Positions 15,984 to 25,400 of a DNA stretch of 38,488 bases are shown piece by piece; position 1 is the first letter of the stretch, and each line of letters opens with the position of its first letter. The stretch is taken from the NCBI GenBank assembly GCA_023390115.1, contig JAEWDM010000015.1:1-38488 (forward strand), written 5' to 3'. A model generated the notes under the pieces. The model worked only from the letters and a program-made list of their open reading frames with translations, did no database searches and was not told where the DNA came from. The stretch is from Bacillota bacterium (GTDB taxonomy: Bacteria > Bacillota > Clostridia > Acetivibrionales > DSM-27016). The position numbers and the translations under genes are program-made.

Positions 15984-17162
15984 ATGAAAAAGAAACTCTT
16001 AAACCGCGATAATATATTTGTTGTATTTGTATTGCTGGCTACAGCATTATTGCTTTTTATTCCTACAGGCTTCGAAAAAATAATATATCCAAACACCGAA
16101 AGAGCCAAAGCTCTTATTGTAGATACCGATAACTCAAATATCAAGTCCGCCGGTCTTATAAGGCATGGAGATCAGCTTTGCGAAGTCGAAATTCTCAGCG
16201 GTAAATTCAAAGGACAAACAGCCGAAGGAGTAAACAGGCTTGTAGGAAAATTTGAAATGGACAAAATATTTTCCAAGGGAGATACGGCACTGGTAGTTAT
16301 CGATTATACCGATGATGAAATACGCTTTGTAAACATTATAGACCATTACCGCTTAAACATTGAAATAATACTTTTTATTGCCTTTATGCTGCTGCTTGTA
16401 ATTTTTGCGGGCTGGACCGGGGTAAAGGCTCTGCTGTCTTTTGTTTTTACCATACTTATGATATGGAAAATCTTAATTCCGTTCTTCCTCAAAGGATACA
16501 ACCCCATAATTTTATCACTGCTTGTAGTCTCCGGGATGACTATAGGCACAATATGCCTTGTATCGGGTATAAGCAGAAAATCCCTTGCGGCAATATTAGG
16601 CTCTCTTTCAGGATCTTTTCTGACCTGCATTCTTGCTATTATTTTCGGAAACGGTTTTAAAATACACGGCGCGGTGCTGCCATTTTCAGAAAGCCTTCTG
16701 TATTCGGGGTATATGCATTTAAATCTCACAGACATTTTCATAGCAGGCATATTTATTGCGTCCGCAGGCGCTTTAATGGATCTTGCCATGGACATATCCG
16801 CCGCAATTTATGAGATTGTGCAGAAGAAGCCCGATATATCAAAGAAGGAGGCAATTCTTTCAGGCTTTTCCATAGGGAGAGCTGTAATCGGCACCATGAC
16901 AACAACTCTGCTGCTTGCTTACTCAGGAGGCTTTGTAGCACTTCTTATGGTGTTTATGGCACAGGGCACTCCCATACAAAACATACTCAATTTAAAATAT
17001 GTATCGGCAGAAATTTTACATACCATAGTGGGAAGCTTCGGCCTTGTCACCGTAGCTCCAATTACAGCCGTATTATCAGGTATTCTCATGGCTCAGCCTG
17101 AGCTGGCCGTAAAGCCCAAAGCACAAGCTTCATCTCAGGCTTATACTGAAGACGGCCCTTAA
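15984..17162 (+). CDS. YibE/F-like membrane protein
   Basis: 392 aa. One N-terminal membrane helix (IFVVFVLLATALLLFIPTGF) is followed by a ~90-residue extracytoplasmic domain (~35-125), then about seven helices carrying the YibE/F blocks ISRKSLAAILGSLSG, GALMDLAMDISAAIYEI and FSIGRAVIGTMTTTLLLAYSGG. The family is widespread in Firmicutes and of unknown function; some members are described as efflux-like. The SD is GGGGG, 10 nt from ATG. The gene follows the phosphatase hairpin and ends 7 nt from the stop of the convergent sensor-domain gene. No second yibF-type gene is next to it. Confidence 0.9.
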   Translation: MKKKLLNRDNIFVVFVLLATALLLFIPTGFEKIIYPNTERAKALIVDTDNSNIKSAGLIRHGDQLCEVEILSGKFKGQTAEGVNRLVGKFEMDKIFSKGDTALVVIDYTDDEIRFVNIIDHYRLNIEIILFIAFMLLLVIFAGWTGVKALLSFVFTILMIWKILIPFFLKGYNPIILSLLVVSGMTIGTICLVSGISRKSLAAILGSLSGSFLTCILAIIFGNGFKIHGAVLPFSESLLYSGYMHLNLTDIFIAGIFIASAGALMDLAMDISAAIYEIVQKKPDISKKEAILSGFSIGRAVIGTMTTTLLLAYSGGFVALLMVFMAQGTPIQNILNLKYVSAEILHTIVGSFGLVTVAPITAVLSGILMAQPELAVKPKAQASSQAYTEDGP

Positions 17163-17169
17163 ATACCGG

Positions 17170-17841
17170 CTACCACTCCTCTACCATAAGAGCCGTTAGT
17201 TTAGCCGAAATATAGGTTACAAAATTTAATACGTGAAGTGATATAAAGGTTACAAATATTCCCGCTGCCATATATATAAATGATTTTTCCATAGATGAAA
17301 AATAGCCGGGTGCAAAAAGAGAAAAGATGTCCTGCCTGAATATATCTATTCCGGCGCCTTGCAGTATTGACTGGTAAATAACAGGACAAAATACAAGTGC
17401 AAGGCTCACTGTTCCAAGCGTGACAGCCAAAACAAACGCAAATATCCCAAGAGGGAATTTTATTGCAACAAGGTATGCCAGGCTCTTCCATGACTGGGGG
17501 TCGGAAACATGCGCCCTGAATTTTTTCCACATCCCACCCTCACATATCTCTCTGGCATTCATTAAAGGAATATTAACCCCCGTAAAGCCTTTAGCCAGCA
17601 TACACTCAAAGGCCATAAGCCTGTTGGCCGAGAAAAACATAAACATAATAAGCGGAAGGCCTATAAATACAGGTATAAGGCCCAAACCCAGGGATATGCC
17701 CGTTATAAAAAATACAAAATAAAATATACCGAGAGGAAATGAAAGCAGCAAATAAAATATATTCGAATATGTTCTGGGATTTGCCGCTACTGTAAAAAAA
17801 TTATTGAAAAAATTTTGTAAAGGCTTGTTAGTCTCTTCCAT
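17170..17841 (-). CDS. Stand-alone putative sensor membrane domain protein
   Basis: 223 aa, four strongly hydrophobic segments in two similar halves, each with a FPLGIF block (LLLSFPLGIFYFVFFI and VAIKFPLGIFAFVLAV). Between them lies WKKFRAHVSDPQSWKSLAYL. This matches the Putative sensor (PF13796-type) domain usually found at the N-terminus of histidine kinases. No kinase or DNA-binding part follows here, and the neighbours are not two-component genes. The SD is GGAG, 8 nt from ATG. Function unknown; it may pair with a separate regulator or serve a membrane-stress role. Confidence 0.8.
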   Translation of the reverse strand: MEETNKPLQNFFNNFFTVAANPRTYSNIFYLLLSFPLGIFYFVFFITGISLGLGLIPVFIGLPLIMFMFFSANRLMAFECMLAKGFTGVNIPLMNAREICEGGMWKKFRAHVSDPQSWKSLAYLVAIKFPLGIFAFVLAVTLGTVSLALVFCPVIYQSILQGAGIDIFRQDIFSLFAPGYFSSMEKSFIYMAAGIFVTFISLHVLNFVTYISAKLTALMVEEW

Positions 17842-18009
17842 ATTTTTATCTCCTTTATATTAGCTTGTACAGACAGTGTTTTTTTGTCCGGCCAAACTAA
17901 TATACGGAGATGCTTAAAAAAAGTCTTATTTTTATTTCCAGCTTAAGAAGATTACATAAAATACAGACATATTACAGCATACCTATAAAATGATATGCTT
18001 TATTCTTTA

Positions 18010-18062
18010 TATGTTAAATCCTTTAATTTCCAGCATTTCTGAAAGCTAAAGGATTTAACATA
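18010..18062. repeat. 16-bp perfect inverted repeat
   Basis: TATGTTAAATCCTTTA (18010-18025) is exactly complementary to TAAAGGATTTAACATA (18047-18062), with a 21-nt loop. It lies upstream of both divergent genes, so it is not a normal terminator for either. It could be an operator, a small MITE-like element, or the terminator of an unseen RNA. Confidence 0.7.
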
Positions 18063-18091
18063 AATTTAATTTGTTACATTAAAGTACATTA

Positions 18092-18120
18092 TTGACATTT
18101 ATTCCATTTGATTATATAAT
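18092..18120 (+). promoter_or_regulatory. Perfect sigma-A promoter for the alpha/beta hydrolase
   Basis: TTGACA (18092-18097), 17-nt spacer, TATAAT (18115-18120): both hexamers are exact consensus. The predicted start is near 18127, giving a leader of about 78 nt before the ATG at 18205. Confidence 0.9.
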
Positions 18121-18204
18121 TTATACTGCAGTTTGAACTGTGAGGTGTTATGTAAAACACTAATTTTTTTACCTTTAAATAGTATATTAAAGGAGATGTT
18201 TAAA

Positions 18205-19056
18205 ATGTACTCAGAAATATGCGGATACACAATATATTATGAAATTTCAGGAGATGCTGAGAAAGAATGGCTGATATTGCTGCACGGCATAGCAGGCTCC
18301 ACAAAATGCTGGAAGTATCAGCTTGATGACTTTAATAAGCACTTCAGAGTTTTAAGCCTCGACCTCGCAGGCCACGGCAATTCAAGCCCTTTAAGCATTG
18401 AGAAGTACAGCGGAGAGCTAATAGCAAATCAACTCAGAGTTTTAATGGAAGAATTGCAAATATCGAAAGCTCATATTTTGGGACTGTCCCTGGGAACAAT
18501 CATACTTCAATACTTTTGTGAAATGTTTCCGGAAAAAGTCATATCCGTTATATTGGCAAGTCCCGTAAGCAAGCCTAATTATATATCTGCAATATTTAAC
18601 AGCTTTACACAAAAAATATTTCTCAAAATATTTAAAAAAAATATATATCTCAGATTAATGAGCTTATTAATGCTTCCGGGAAAAGCTCACGAAAGGTCAA
18701 GGAAATTTTTCTTAAGTGAAACACTTAAGATGAACGGCACTGAATTTACAAAATGGATACGGCTCGCAACAAAAGGGGATCATTACTACTATATCTCCCC
18801 ATCCCATATACCGGCTTTAATTGTAGCGGGAGAAAAGGATTTCTGCTATTTTAATGATGCTGTAATGCTGAAGGAAAAATATTTAAACAACCAATTCAAG
18901 GTAATAAAGGATGCGGGCCATGTCTTTATATTCCAAAAGCCTGCCGAATTCAACAATATGGTAATAGGCTTTATAAATTCACTGACCGGCAAGGACGCCT
19001 GCACCACTCCTCCAGAGCAGCACAGTGAGCCGCAAGAGGATAAAAAACTGGCCTAA
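18205..19056 (+). CDS. Alpha/beta-fold hydrolase
   Basis: 283 aa from the ATG at 18205, chosen because GGAG lies 9 nt upstream; an upstream TTG extension at 18133 has no SD and overlaps the leader. The fold signatures are oxyanion-loop LLHGIAGST, LDLAGHGNS, nucleophile elbow GLSLGT (Ser), acid Asp in VAGEKDFCYF and the catalytic His in DAGHVFIF. The middle (~120-190) is a lid rich in Lys, Phe and Ile. There is no signal peptide, so it is cytoplasmic. The substrate is unknown; esterase or lactonase activity is typical. The C-terminal ~20 residues are polar (TTPPEQHSEPQEDKK) and look like a disordered tail. Confidence 0.9.
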   Translation: MYSEICGYTIYYEISGDAEKEWLILLHGIAGSTKCWKYQLDDFNKHFRVLSLDLAGHGNSSPLSIEKYSGELIANQLRVLMEELQISKAHILGLSLGTIILQYFCEMFPEKVISVILASPVSKPNYISAIFNSFTQKIFLKIFKKNIYLRLMSLLMLPGKAHERSRKFFLSETLKMNGTEFTKWIRLATKGDHYYYISPSHIPALIVAGEKDFCYFNDAVMLKEKYLNNQFKVIKDAGHVFIFQKPAEFNNMVIGFINSLTGKDACTTPPEQHSEPQEDKKLA

Positions 19057-19088
19057 CACTTAAATAAAGAATACCAGGCACAGGCAAG

Positions 19089-19130
19089 GAGCATCGGAGA
19101 AAGGAGCTTTAAGCTTAATTCCCGGTGCTC
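19089..19130. terminator. Hairpin between convergent hydrolase and PilZ genes
   Basis: GAGCATCGG (19089-19097) pairs with CCGGTGCTC (19122-19130) with one G-U. An inner AGCTT/AGCT pairing shortens the loop. It lies 32 nt after the hydrolase stop and 20 nt from the PilZ stop. There is no strong U-tract on either strand, so termination strength is uncertain. Confidence 0.5.
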
Positions 19131-19150
19131 TTAATTGTTAAAAATGCCTT

Positions 19151-19909
19151 TCAATTTCTGCCTCTTCCCTTTAAAAGCGAGTCCAGCTTCTGTACGGCAT
19201 CATCCAGCATATGACGGGTGGTTGAACCGAAAGCGGAGTATTCATCGGATATGCTTATTCCGTTTACATCGTGAGCACTGCTTATATTAACCCCCTTTAA
19301 GTATTTGCCCCTGAAAAAGTCCAGAAGCTGCTCAGAACACCTTACCGACTGGGTATCGTTTACATTCAGTCTCAGGCCATACGCCATATACCCTGTCATG
19401 TTGTCCTTCCTGACGGCTGTAGTTTCCATAAAGCATAGAACCTCTCCCATAAAAGCAACAACCTCAAGTCTTTCTCCCACCTTAAAATCAGCTTTAGAAT
19501 AAAGCATCATACCGTATTTACTGGCATTTTTAATTACCGCGCTTGACCTTTTAGAGCCCAAAACCGCCCTTATCTCCGCCGGATAAGACGCAGGTATTCT
19601 TTCATAAAGGCGTTTATCTGCATCCGACTCCAATTCATCCCCATCCAGCTCAATAGTACTGTCGGAGTTAAGCTTTCTTACATCAAACCCCTTTACAATT
19701 ACTTCGCCTCCGGAATTATATGCAATTACTACAGGGTCGCCTTCGGAAAAATCCTTCTGTCCATTTTCCTCTTCAAGCCTTATAACTATGTTCTTTTCCG
19801 ATAAACTTAAAACTACAGCATTGTAAGGCAAGTTTACCGTGTAATGAAAAACCAGAGCAGTAATGCTCAAGCTTTTAATATTCTCATTCACTGCCATTAC
19901 ACCCCACAT
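19151..19909 (-). CDS. PilZ-domain c-di-GMP-binding protein (YcgR-like)
   Basis: 252 aa from the first ATG. The N-terminal ~90 residues resemble a YcgR-like flanking domain. The PilZ domain starts with the ligand motif R100-x3-R104 (KRLYERIP) and N128-x-S-x-x-G133 (NASKYG), both needed for cyclic di-GMP binding. A C-terminal extension of ~50 residues (AHDVNGISISDEY to LLKGRGRN) has no recognised domain. The ATG at 19897 has TGGGGTG just upstream and may be the true start. Likely role: c-di-GMP output on motility or surface behaviour. No flagellar genes are adjacent, and the gene appears monocistronic. Confidence 0.88.
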   Translation of the reverse strand: MWGVMAVNENIKSLSITALVFHYTVNLPYNAVVLSLSEKNIVIRLEEENGQKDFSEGDPVVIAYNSGGEVIVKGFDVRKLNSDSTIELDGDELESDADKRLYERIPASYPAEIRAVLGSKRSSAVIKNASKYGMMLYSKADFKVGERLEVVAFMGEVLCFMETTAVRKDNMTGYMAYGLRLNVNDTQSVRCSEQLLDFFRGKYLKGVNISSAHDVNGISISDEYSAFGSTTRHMLDDAVQKLDSLLKGRGRN

Positions 19910-20115
19910 ACAAGAATTTATATTTACTTAATTATATTTTATGTATTTATAATTCAAATTAATAACATCTGCAAAAGCTCTTTTTAAATTATAATTAAAT
20001 TATATAATAATATGTTTAATTTTTCTACTAGAAAGTACGTGCCTTAATATATTCTTTTAAATTTTACGGCGAACACAGTGGTTGGCAGGCTTAGCTGTGC
20101 TAAAAGACATTAAAA

Positions 20116-20152
20116 GGGAGCATACCGGCCCAATCCGGGCGGATATGCTCCC
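20116..20152 (-). terminator. Terminator of the mannanase gene
   Basis: GGGAGCATA pairs with TATGCTCCC, extended by a GC-rich inner part with a small loop. On the minus strand it is followed by TTTTAATGTCTTTT. It starts about 20 nt after the mannanase stop. A T-run also follows on the plus strand, so it may work both ways. Confidence 0.85.
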
Positions 20153-20170
20153 GCTTTTTAACGGGTGATT

Positions 20171-21907
20171 TTAAGATTTATAAGGAAGCGCTTCTATTTG
20201 GCCTATCAGGTATCTTTTGAGTATTGAAAAGTCCACCGAGTCCACCGTGCCGCTGGCATTTACATCTGCTGCCTCCATATTTACGCCTGATGATGCTTCT
20301 TCAAGCAGCACTCTTTTCAATAAAGCAAAGTCAATGGAGTTTACGTTTCCGTCATCGTTCAAATCACCGTACAGAATTTCCGGATCGTCGTCAGATGTTA
20401 CAGGGTATGTTTTAAGGTCGGGAAGCTCATCTAAGGTTATGCAGTATTCACTGGTGTACATTTCAATGAGCCAGTCGACGGGGTTGTTCTGCTCTCCTGT
20501 CAGCCACCATCCGTACCATGGACAGAAATACAGCCAGCCGGCCATTTCATTCGTAAGGTTTCCCACCCTGGGAATAGTATCGTTTTCACTCATTGTAACC
20601 ATCTTTTTCCCGTCCGTAAGCTTCACCAGATTATAGAATGTAGAGGAAATAGCACTTCCATTGGGCAAGCCATCCTTTGCATTATACTTATCGTAGCCTA
20701 CAATGTCAACCACATCATCACCCGGATACCACTTGCCGGATGTTTCATAGGTGTAAGAGGTCCAGACCCATATAATATTGTTCAGGCCATATTCATTTGT
20801 GAATTTATCATATATAAGCCTGTAGAGCCGGACGCAATTCTCGGGGCCTTCAGCACCCCACCAGAACCATCCGCCCTCCGCCTCGTGAAGAGGCCTGAAA
20901 AGCACCGGAACTCCAGCGTCTTGAAGCTGCTTGAATTTTTCCGCCATAAACTCAATATCATTGAGCGCCGCAATATTTTCTGCCGTCCCGGGCGTCAGAG
21001 CCTTTGATATGCTGAAGGTGGTGCTGTCGGTGTAAAAGCTGTTGTCTGCCTTTTTACCGATATTTCCCGGCGAGAACCAGTGCCAGCAGACTGTAGGTAT
21101 ACCTCCTTTATTATTGTACCAGTCAATAACACGCTCGGCACACAAATCATCCCACATCAGACCGTTCCCCCGGTAGTTCATAAAGTCAAAGCCTCTTACT
21201 GCAGGAAGCTCTCCGGTTTTTTCATTTATATAAGTAAATTCCGCCCAGGCACCCTCATAGTTATGAGAGCCGCAAAGCTCCTGCTGGCCTGAAAGTATAT
21301 GCTTGCCGTAAACGTCTACAAGATAGCTCATAAGAGATTTTGCCTCGCCGGTAGCATTAGGGTTTACCAGTGTTTTGTCAACCTTAAGGTTTGTGATGCT
21401 TTCATCGGCAGGCTTGACAATAAGATAATCAAAGAAGGTATATCCCCAGTAGCTTTCAAATTCAATGCTATTAGACCCCTCTTTTAGCTTAACGATTCCC
21501 GCTGAAATCTCTTTCCAGCTAAGAGTGTATGTAAAGCTCACCTCTCCCTGATTTGCATCATTTACATTAAGGTACTGTACCTTTTTGATTTTGTCAAACG
21601 GCTGCGCGTAGCGGACAATTAATTCATAAAGACCCGCCTCGCCAATCTCCACATTAACCGAAGTACTGGTCCCCTTCTGTCCGATAAAGCTGCATGATGC
21701 CCCTCTAAGGTCAATTGTTTCTCCATCCTCGGTTTCTCCGATATAGTCGGTATAAATTTGAGCACCATTGTAGACACCGTCCTCAAATTCGTATTTAACT
21801 CCCTCTTCCGTCATAGAGCCTGCCGCTGCACTGATGAATGACATTGCAGGCATTAATGCCGCCAATGTCAATGCTGAGAAAACCCTTTTTATGGTTTTCT
21901 TATTCAT
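20171..21907 (-). CDS. Cellulosomal beta-mannanase: CBM35-like, GH26, type I dockerin
   Basis: 578 aa, secreted. Signal peptide ~1-29 (ALTLAALMPAMSFISAAAG). Residues ~39-166 form a CBM35-like beta-sandwich (YEFEDGVYNGAQI to FFDYLIVKP). The GH26 domain is ~188-495: acid/base Glu342 in FRPLHEAEGGWFWWG and nucleophile Glu441 in VTMSENDTIP. The dockerin (~513-570) has two Ca-binding repeats, DLNDDGNVNSID and DVNASGTVDSVD, each followed by FxxLKR. It would hydrolyse beta-1,4-mannan and dock to a cohesin scaffoldin. Residues 10 and 11 of the repeats are Ser-Ile and Ser-Val. The SD is GGGGGG, 5 nt from ATG. It is a single gene with a terminator behind it and a leader of about 350 nt. Confidence 0.96.
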   Translation of the reverse strand: MNKKTIKRVFSALTLAALMPAMSFISAAAGSMTEEGVKYEFEDGVYNGAQIYTDYIGETEDGETIDLRGASCSFIGQKGTSTSVNVEIGEAGLYELIVRYAQPFDKIKKVQYLNVNDANQGEVSFTYTLSWKEISAGIVKLKEGSNSIEFESYWGYTFFDYLIVKPADESITNLKVDKTLVNPNATGEAKSLMSYLVDVYGKHILSGQQELCGSHNYEGAWAEFTYINEKTGELPAVRGFDFMNYRGNGLMWDDLCAERVIDWYNNKGGIPTVCWHWFSPGNIGKKADNSFYTDSTTFSISKALTPGTAENIAALNDIEFMAEKFKQLQDAGVPVLFRPLHEAEGGWFWWGAEGPENCVRLYRLIYDKFTNEYGLNNIIWVWTSYTYETSGKWYPGDDVVDIVGYDKYNAKDGLPNGSAISSTFYNLVKLTDGKKMVTMSENDTIPRVGNLTNEMAGWLYFCPWYGWWLTGEQNNPVDWLIEMYTSEYCITLDELPDLKTYPVTSDDDPEILYGDLNDDGNVNSIDFALLKRVLLEEASSGVNMEAADVNASGTVDSVDFSILKRYLIGQIEALPYKS

Positions 21908-22005
21908 AATAACCCCCCTTTTTTAATAACAGTATGCTCCTCTCAGAAAGCTTTATTTTCCTGAATTTCAAGGCTTTGCTCTTCAGCTTCCCATATATTA
22001 GCGTG

Positions 22006-22030
22006 CCCCGTCCCCCCCCTTTCTCTCCCC
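22006..22030 (-). other. Putative G-quadruplex tract in the mannanase leader
   Basis: On the minus (transcribed) strand: GGGG, seven non-G bases (AGAGAAA), eight G, AC, GGGG. This satisfies G3+N1-7 four times within 25 nt, in an otherwise AT-rich intergenic region and about 100 nt upstream of the mannanase start. Confidence 0.45.
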
Positions 22031-22357
22031 AGCGCTTTTTAATGCCTTATTTACCAAATTTTGTTGCATCAATAGGCACCGGCTTATGGCCGGCTTATTT
22101 CCAAAAGAGCATGTGGCCCTCAAGAATTAAATTTTTATGGGCATATGGTATAAGCTGCTGTAAATGTTGTTGGAATAGGAGAATTAAGATAAGTATATAT
22201 TTTTTACGACAACACCCCTTGGGGTAAAGCTTCTTTAGTTGAAGCACAGTAAGTCCTATTAACCATTATACCATAAATACAAAAAATTTACTGAAATTTT
22301 CGTTTTTATTCTGTTATATTATCAAAATATATACCTTTTTTCGCCATCTGCAAAAAA

Positions 22358-22389
22358 ACAAGGCAGCTCTCTAAAGAAAGGCGCCTTGT
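22358..22389 (-). terminator. Rho-independent terminator of purL
   Basis: Minus strand: ACAAGGC pairs with GCCTTGT, with further inner pairing CTTTC/GAGAG, followed by a run of T residues (22358-22352 are A on the plus strand). It lies about 65 nt after the purL stop. Confidence 0.88.
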
Positions 22390-22453
22390 CCTGGTATAAT
22401 TTGTTTTATTTACCGGCTTATACAGTCGTACCGGCGGCTAAAGCGGCCGAAGT

Positions 22454-25400
22454 CTACTTAAAATAATTTACTCCGGCCTCAAATATCCTCTGATCCTTTT
22501 CTCCGGGAATATTTTTGGCAGTGTTCGAGCCTGTTCTTTCAGAATGGGCCATTTTGCCAAACACCCTTCCATCGGGGCTTGTAATTCCTTCGACAGCCTC
22601 AAAGGAGCCATTGGGGTTATACCTTATGTCATAGGTTGCCCTGCCCTCAAGATCTACATACTGTGTAGCTATCTGCCCGTTCTTCTCAAGCATTGCAAAA
22701 ATCTCAGCATTAGCGGCAAACCTCCCTTCTCCATGCGATACCGGCACGGTATGAATATCACCTATGCTTACATTCGACATCCACGGAGAAAGCTTCGAAA
22801 CGGCTTTAGTCCTTACCATGCAGGATACGTGACGCCCTATGGTATTAAAGGTAAGAGTGGGGCAAGCCTCGTCAATATCCCTTATCTCTCCGTAAGGCAC
22901 AAGGCCCAGCTTTATCAGCGCCTGAAATCCGTTGCATATTCCCAGCATCAGCCCGTCCCTGTACTTTAAAAGCTCATTGACAGCCTCCTTTACATACTCA
23001 TTTCTGAAGGCTGTAGCAATAAACTTGCCCGATCCGTCAGGCTCATCTCCCCCGCTGAAGCCTCCGGGAAGCATAATTATCTGGGAGCGTTTAATTTTGT
23101 CCCCCATTATTCTGACCGACTCTTCAATGTCTTTAGAGGACATGTTCCGTATTACAAAAACATCAACCTCGGCACCGGCATTTTTGAAGGCCCTTTCAGT
23201 ATCGTATTCACAATTCGTTCCGGGAAACACCGGCATGAAAACCCTTGGCCTCGCAACTGCCGCAGCAGACCTTTTGCCCGGCTTAAATTTTGCAAAGGAA
23301 TACTGCCTGACAGCCTTATTTCCCGTCTCAACGGCAGTAGGGAAAATTTCCTCCAACGGCTCCTGCCATTTTGCCGCCGCAACCTCCAAAGCAATCCTTA
23401 TGCCTCCCGCCTCTATATCAGCATCAGGCTTTGTAACTCCCACTTCCCTATAATTTATATCCCCAAAAAGAACGCTTATATCTTCATTTCCCGGTATTTC
23501 AAGCAAAATTGAGCCATAGCCGGGTGTAAACATCTCTTCCGGCTTTATTTCATCCGTAAAGGTAAAGCCTATCATGTTTCCGAAGCACATCTTGCTGACT
23601 GCCTCAGAAAGCCCTCCTGCCTTTACGGTGTGTGCCGCAAGCACCTTGCCGCTGCTTATTAAACGGTGTATCAAGGCATACCCGGCATCAAGCCTTTCAA
23701 AGTCGGGAATATCATACCGGTCTCTTATTAATGGAACCATCACCACCTTAGAGCCTGTTCTTTTGAATTCCGTCGAAACCACATTCCTCACATCCACCAT
23801 ATCCACGGCAAAGGAAACAAGAGTGGGGGGAACGCTCATGTCCTTGAAGGTTCCCGACATGCTGTCCTTGCCCCCTATTGCGGGTATACCAAGCTTTATC
23901 TGGGCATAATAAGCTCCAAGCAGGGCACTTATGGGCTTTCCCCATTTTTCCGGGTCTTTCCCCAGCTTTTCAAAATACTCCTGAAGTGTAAGCCTTATGC
24001 TTTTATAGTTCCCTCCCATAGCAACGATTTTTGCAACGGACTCCACAACGGCGTAAACCGCTCCATGAAACGGGCTCCAGCGTGCTATAGAGGAATTATA
24101 CCCATACGCCATTGCCGTTCCCGTCACGGTTTCTCCGCCCGGCACAGGCAGCTTGGCAGCCATTCCCTCCGCCGGGCTTAGCTGATGCTTTCCTCCAAAG
24201 GGCATCAGCACGGTAGAAGCTCCTATAGTGCTGTCAAATCTTTCTGCCAGTCCCTTCTGGCTGCAAGCATTCAGATTTTGAAGATTTTTTATCCATGCAT
24301 CCTTTAAATCGCCCGTAAAGGCACAAGCCTGTCTGAAAAAGCTTTTATCCTTATCAGGCATTGTAATTACTGCATCGGCATTTTGTCTTACACCATTAGT
24401 ATTTAAAAATTCTCTGCTTATATCAACTATAGTGCTTCCTCTCCATACCATTTTCAGCCTTCCGTCATCTGTAACAGCCGCTACCGAAACAGCCTCAAGG
24501 TTCTCCTCCTGCGCATAGCCTATGAATTTCTGTACATTACCGGCATCCACAACTACAGCCATGCGCTCCTGAGACTCGGATATAGCAAGCTCGGTACCGT
24601 CAAGGCCCTCATATTTTTTAGGTACTGCGTCCAGATTTATTTTCAGGCTGTCGGCAAGCTCACCTATTGCGACTGAAACTCCTCCCGCTCCAAAATCGTT
24701 GCATCTTTTTATCATGCTGCTTACTTCAGGGTTTCTGAAAAGCCTTTGTATTTTTCTCTCTGTAGGGGGATTGCCCTTTTGAACCTCTGCCCCGCAGTTT
24801 AGAAGGGACTCTTCGGTATGCTCCTTTGACGAGCCCGTAGCTCCTCCGCAGCCATCGCGCCCCGTCCTTCCTCCTAAAAGTATTACAGCATCTCCGGGAC
24901 ACGGAGCCTGTCTTACCACATTCCTTCTCGGAGCCGCACCTATTACCGCACCTATCTCCATCCTTTTTGCTACAAAGCCCTCGTCATAAATTTCAGCAAC
25001 CTGGCCCGTGGCAAGTCCTATCTGGTTTCCATAAGAGCTGTACCCTGCCGCGGCGCCCGTGGTTATTTTCCTTTGCGGAAGCTTTCCGGGTATGGTATCC
25101 CGTATGCCTGTCCTTGGATCTCCGCTGCCTGTGACGCGCATGGCCTGATACACATATGATCTTCCCGACAGGGGATCTCTTATCGCCCCTCCAAGGCATG
25201 TGGCGGCTCCTCCGAACGGCTCTATCTCGGTAGGGTGGTTATGTGTCTCATTCTTAAACATAACAAGCCACTCCTCGATCCGGCCGTCTACATCCACGTT
25301 TGCTACTATGCTGCAGGCGTTTATTTCATCCGATTCGTCAAGATCCCGAAGCATTCCCTTTTTCTTCAATTCCTTCATTGCAATGGTTGCAATATCCATA

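Larger units (their letters stand above)
17842..18204. other. Divergent intergenic region with a 16-bp perfect inverted repeat and consensus promoter
   Basis: It separates the sensor-domain gene (minus) from the hydrolase (plus). It contains the inverted repeat at 18010-18062, the promoter at 18092-18120, and in the predicted 5' leader a weak 5-bp hairpin (18145-18160) followed by seven T residues. An ATG-TAA start-stop pair at 18150-18155, preceded by GAGG, lies in the hairpin loop. Confidence 0.6.
21908..22453. other. Mannanase leader and purL 3' region
   Basis: The minus strand carries an extended -10 (TGG-TATAAT, 22273-22265) with a poor -35, giving a mannanase leader of about 350 nt. 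In the leader are two small hairpins near 22215-22245 (ACCCCAAGGGGT and GCTTC/GAAGC), a CCGGC/GCCGG hairpin near 22079-22094 and a G-rich tract at 22006-22030. The purL terminator lies at 22358-22389. I recognise no riboswitch family and no ORF. Confidence 0.5.

Noticed and set aside
18133..18204. Upstream extension of the hydrolase from a TTG
   Set aside because: No SD, and it covers the leader hairpin; the ATG at 18205 has a proper SD.
22079..22245. Riboswitch in the mannanase leader
   Set aside because: Several small hairpins are present, but none of the c-di-GMP, SAM, TPP, cobalamin, lysine or T-box signature sequences was found.
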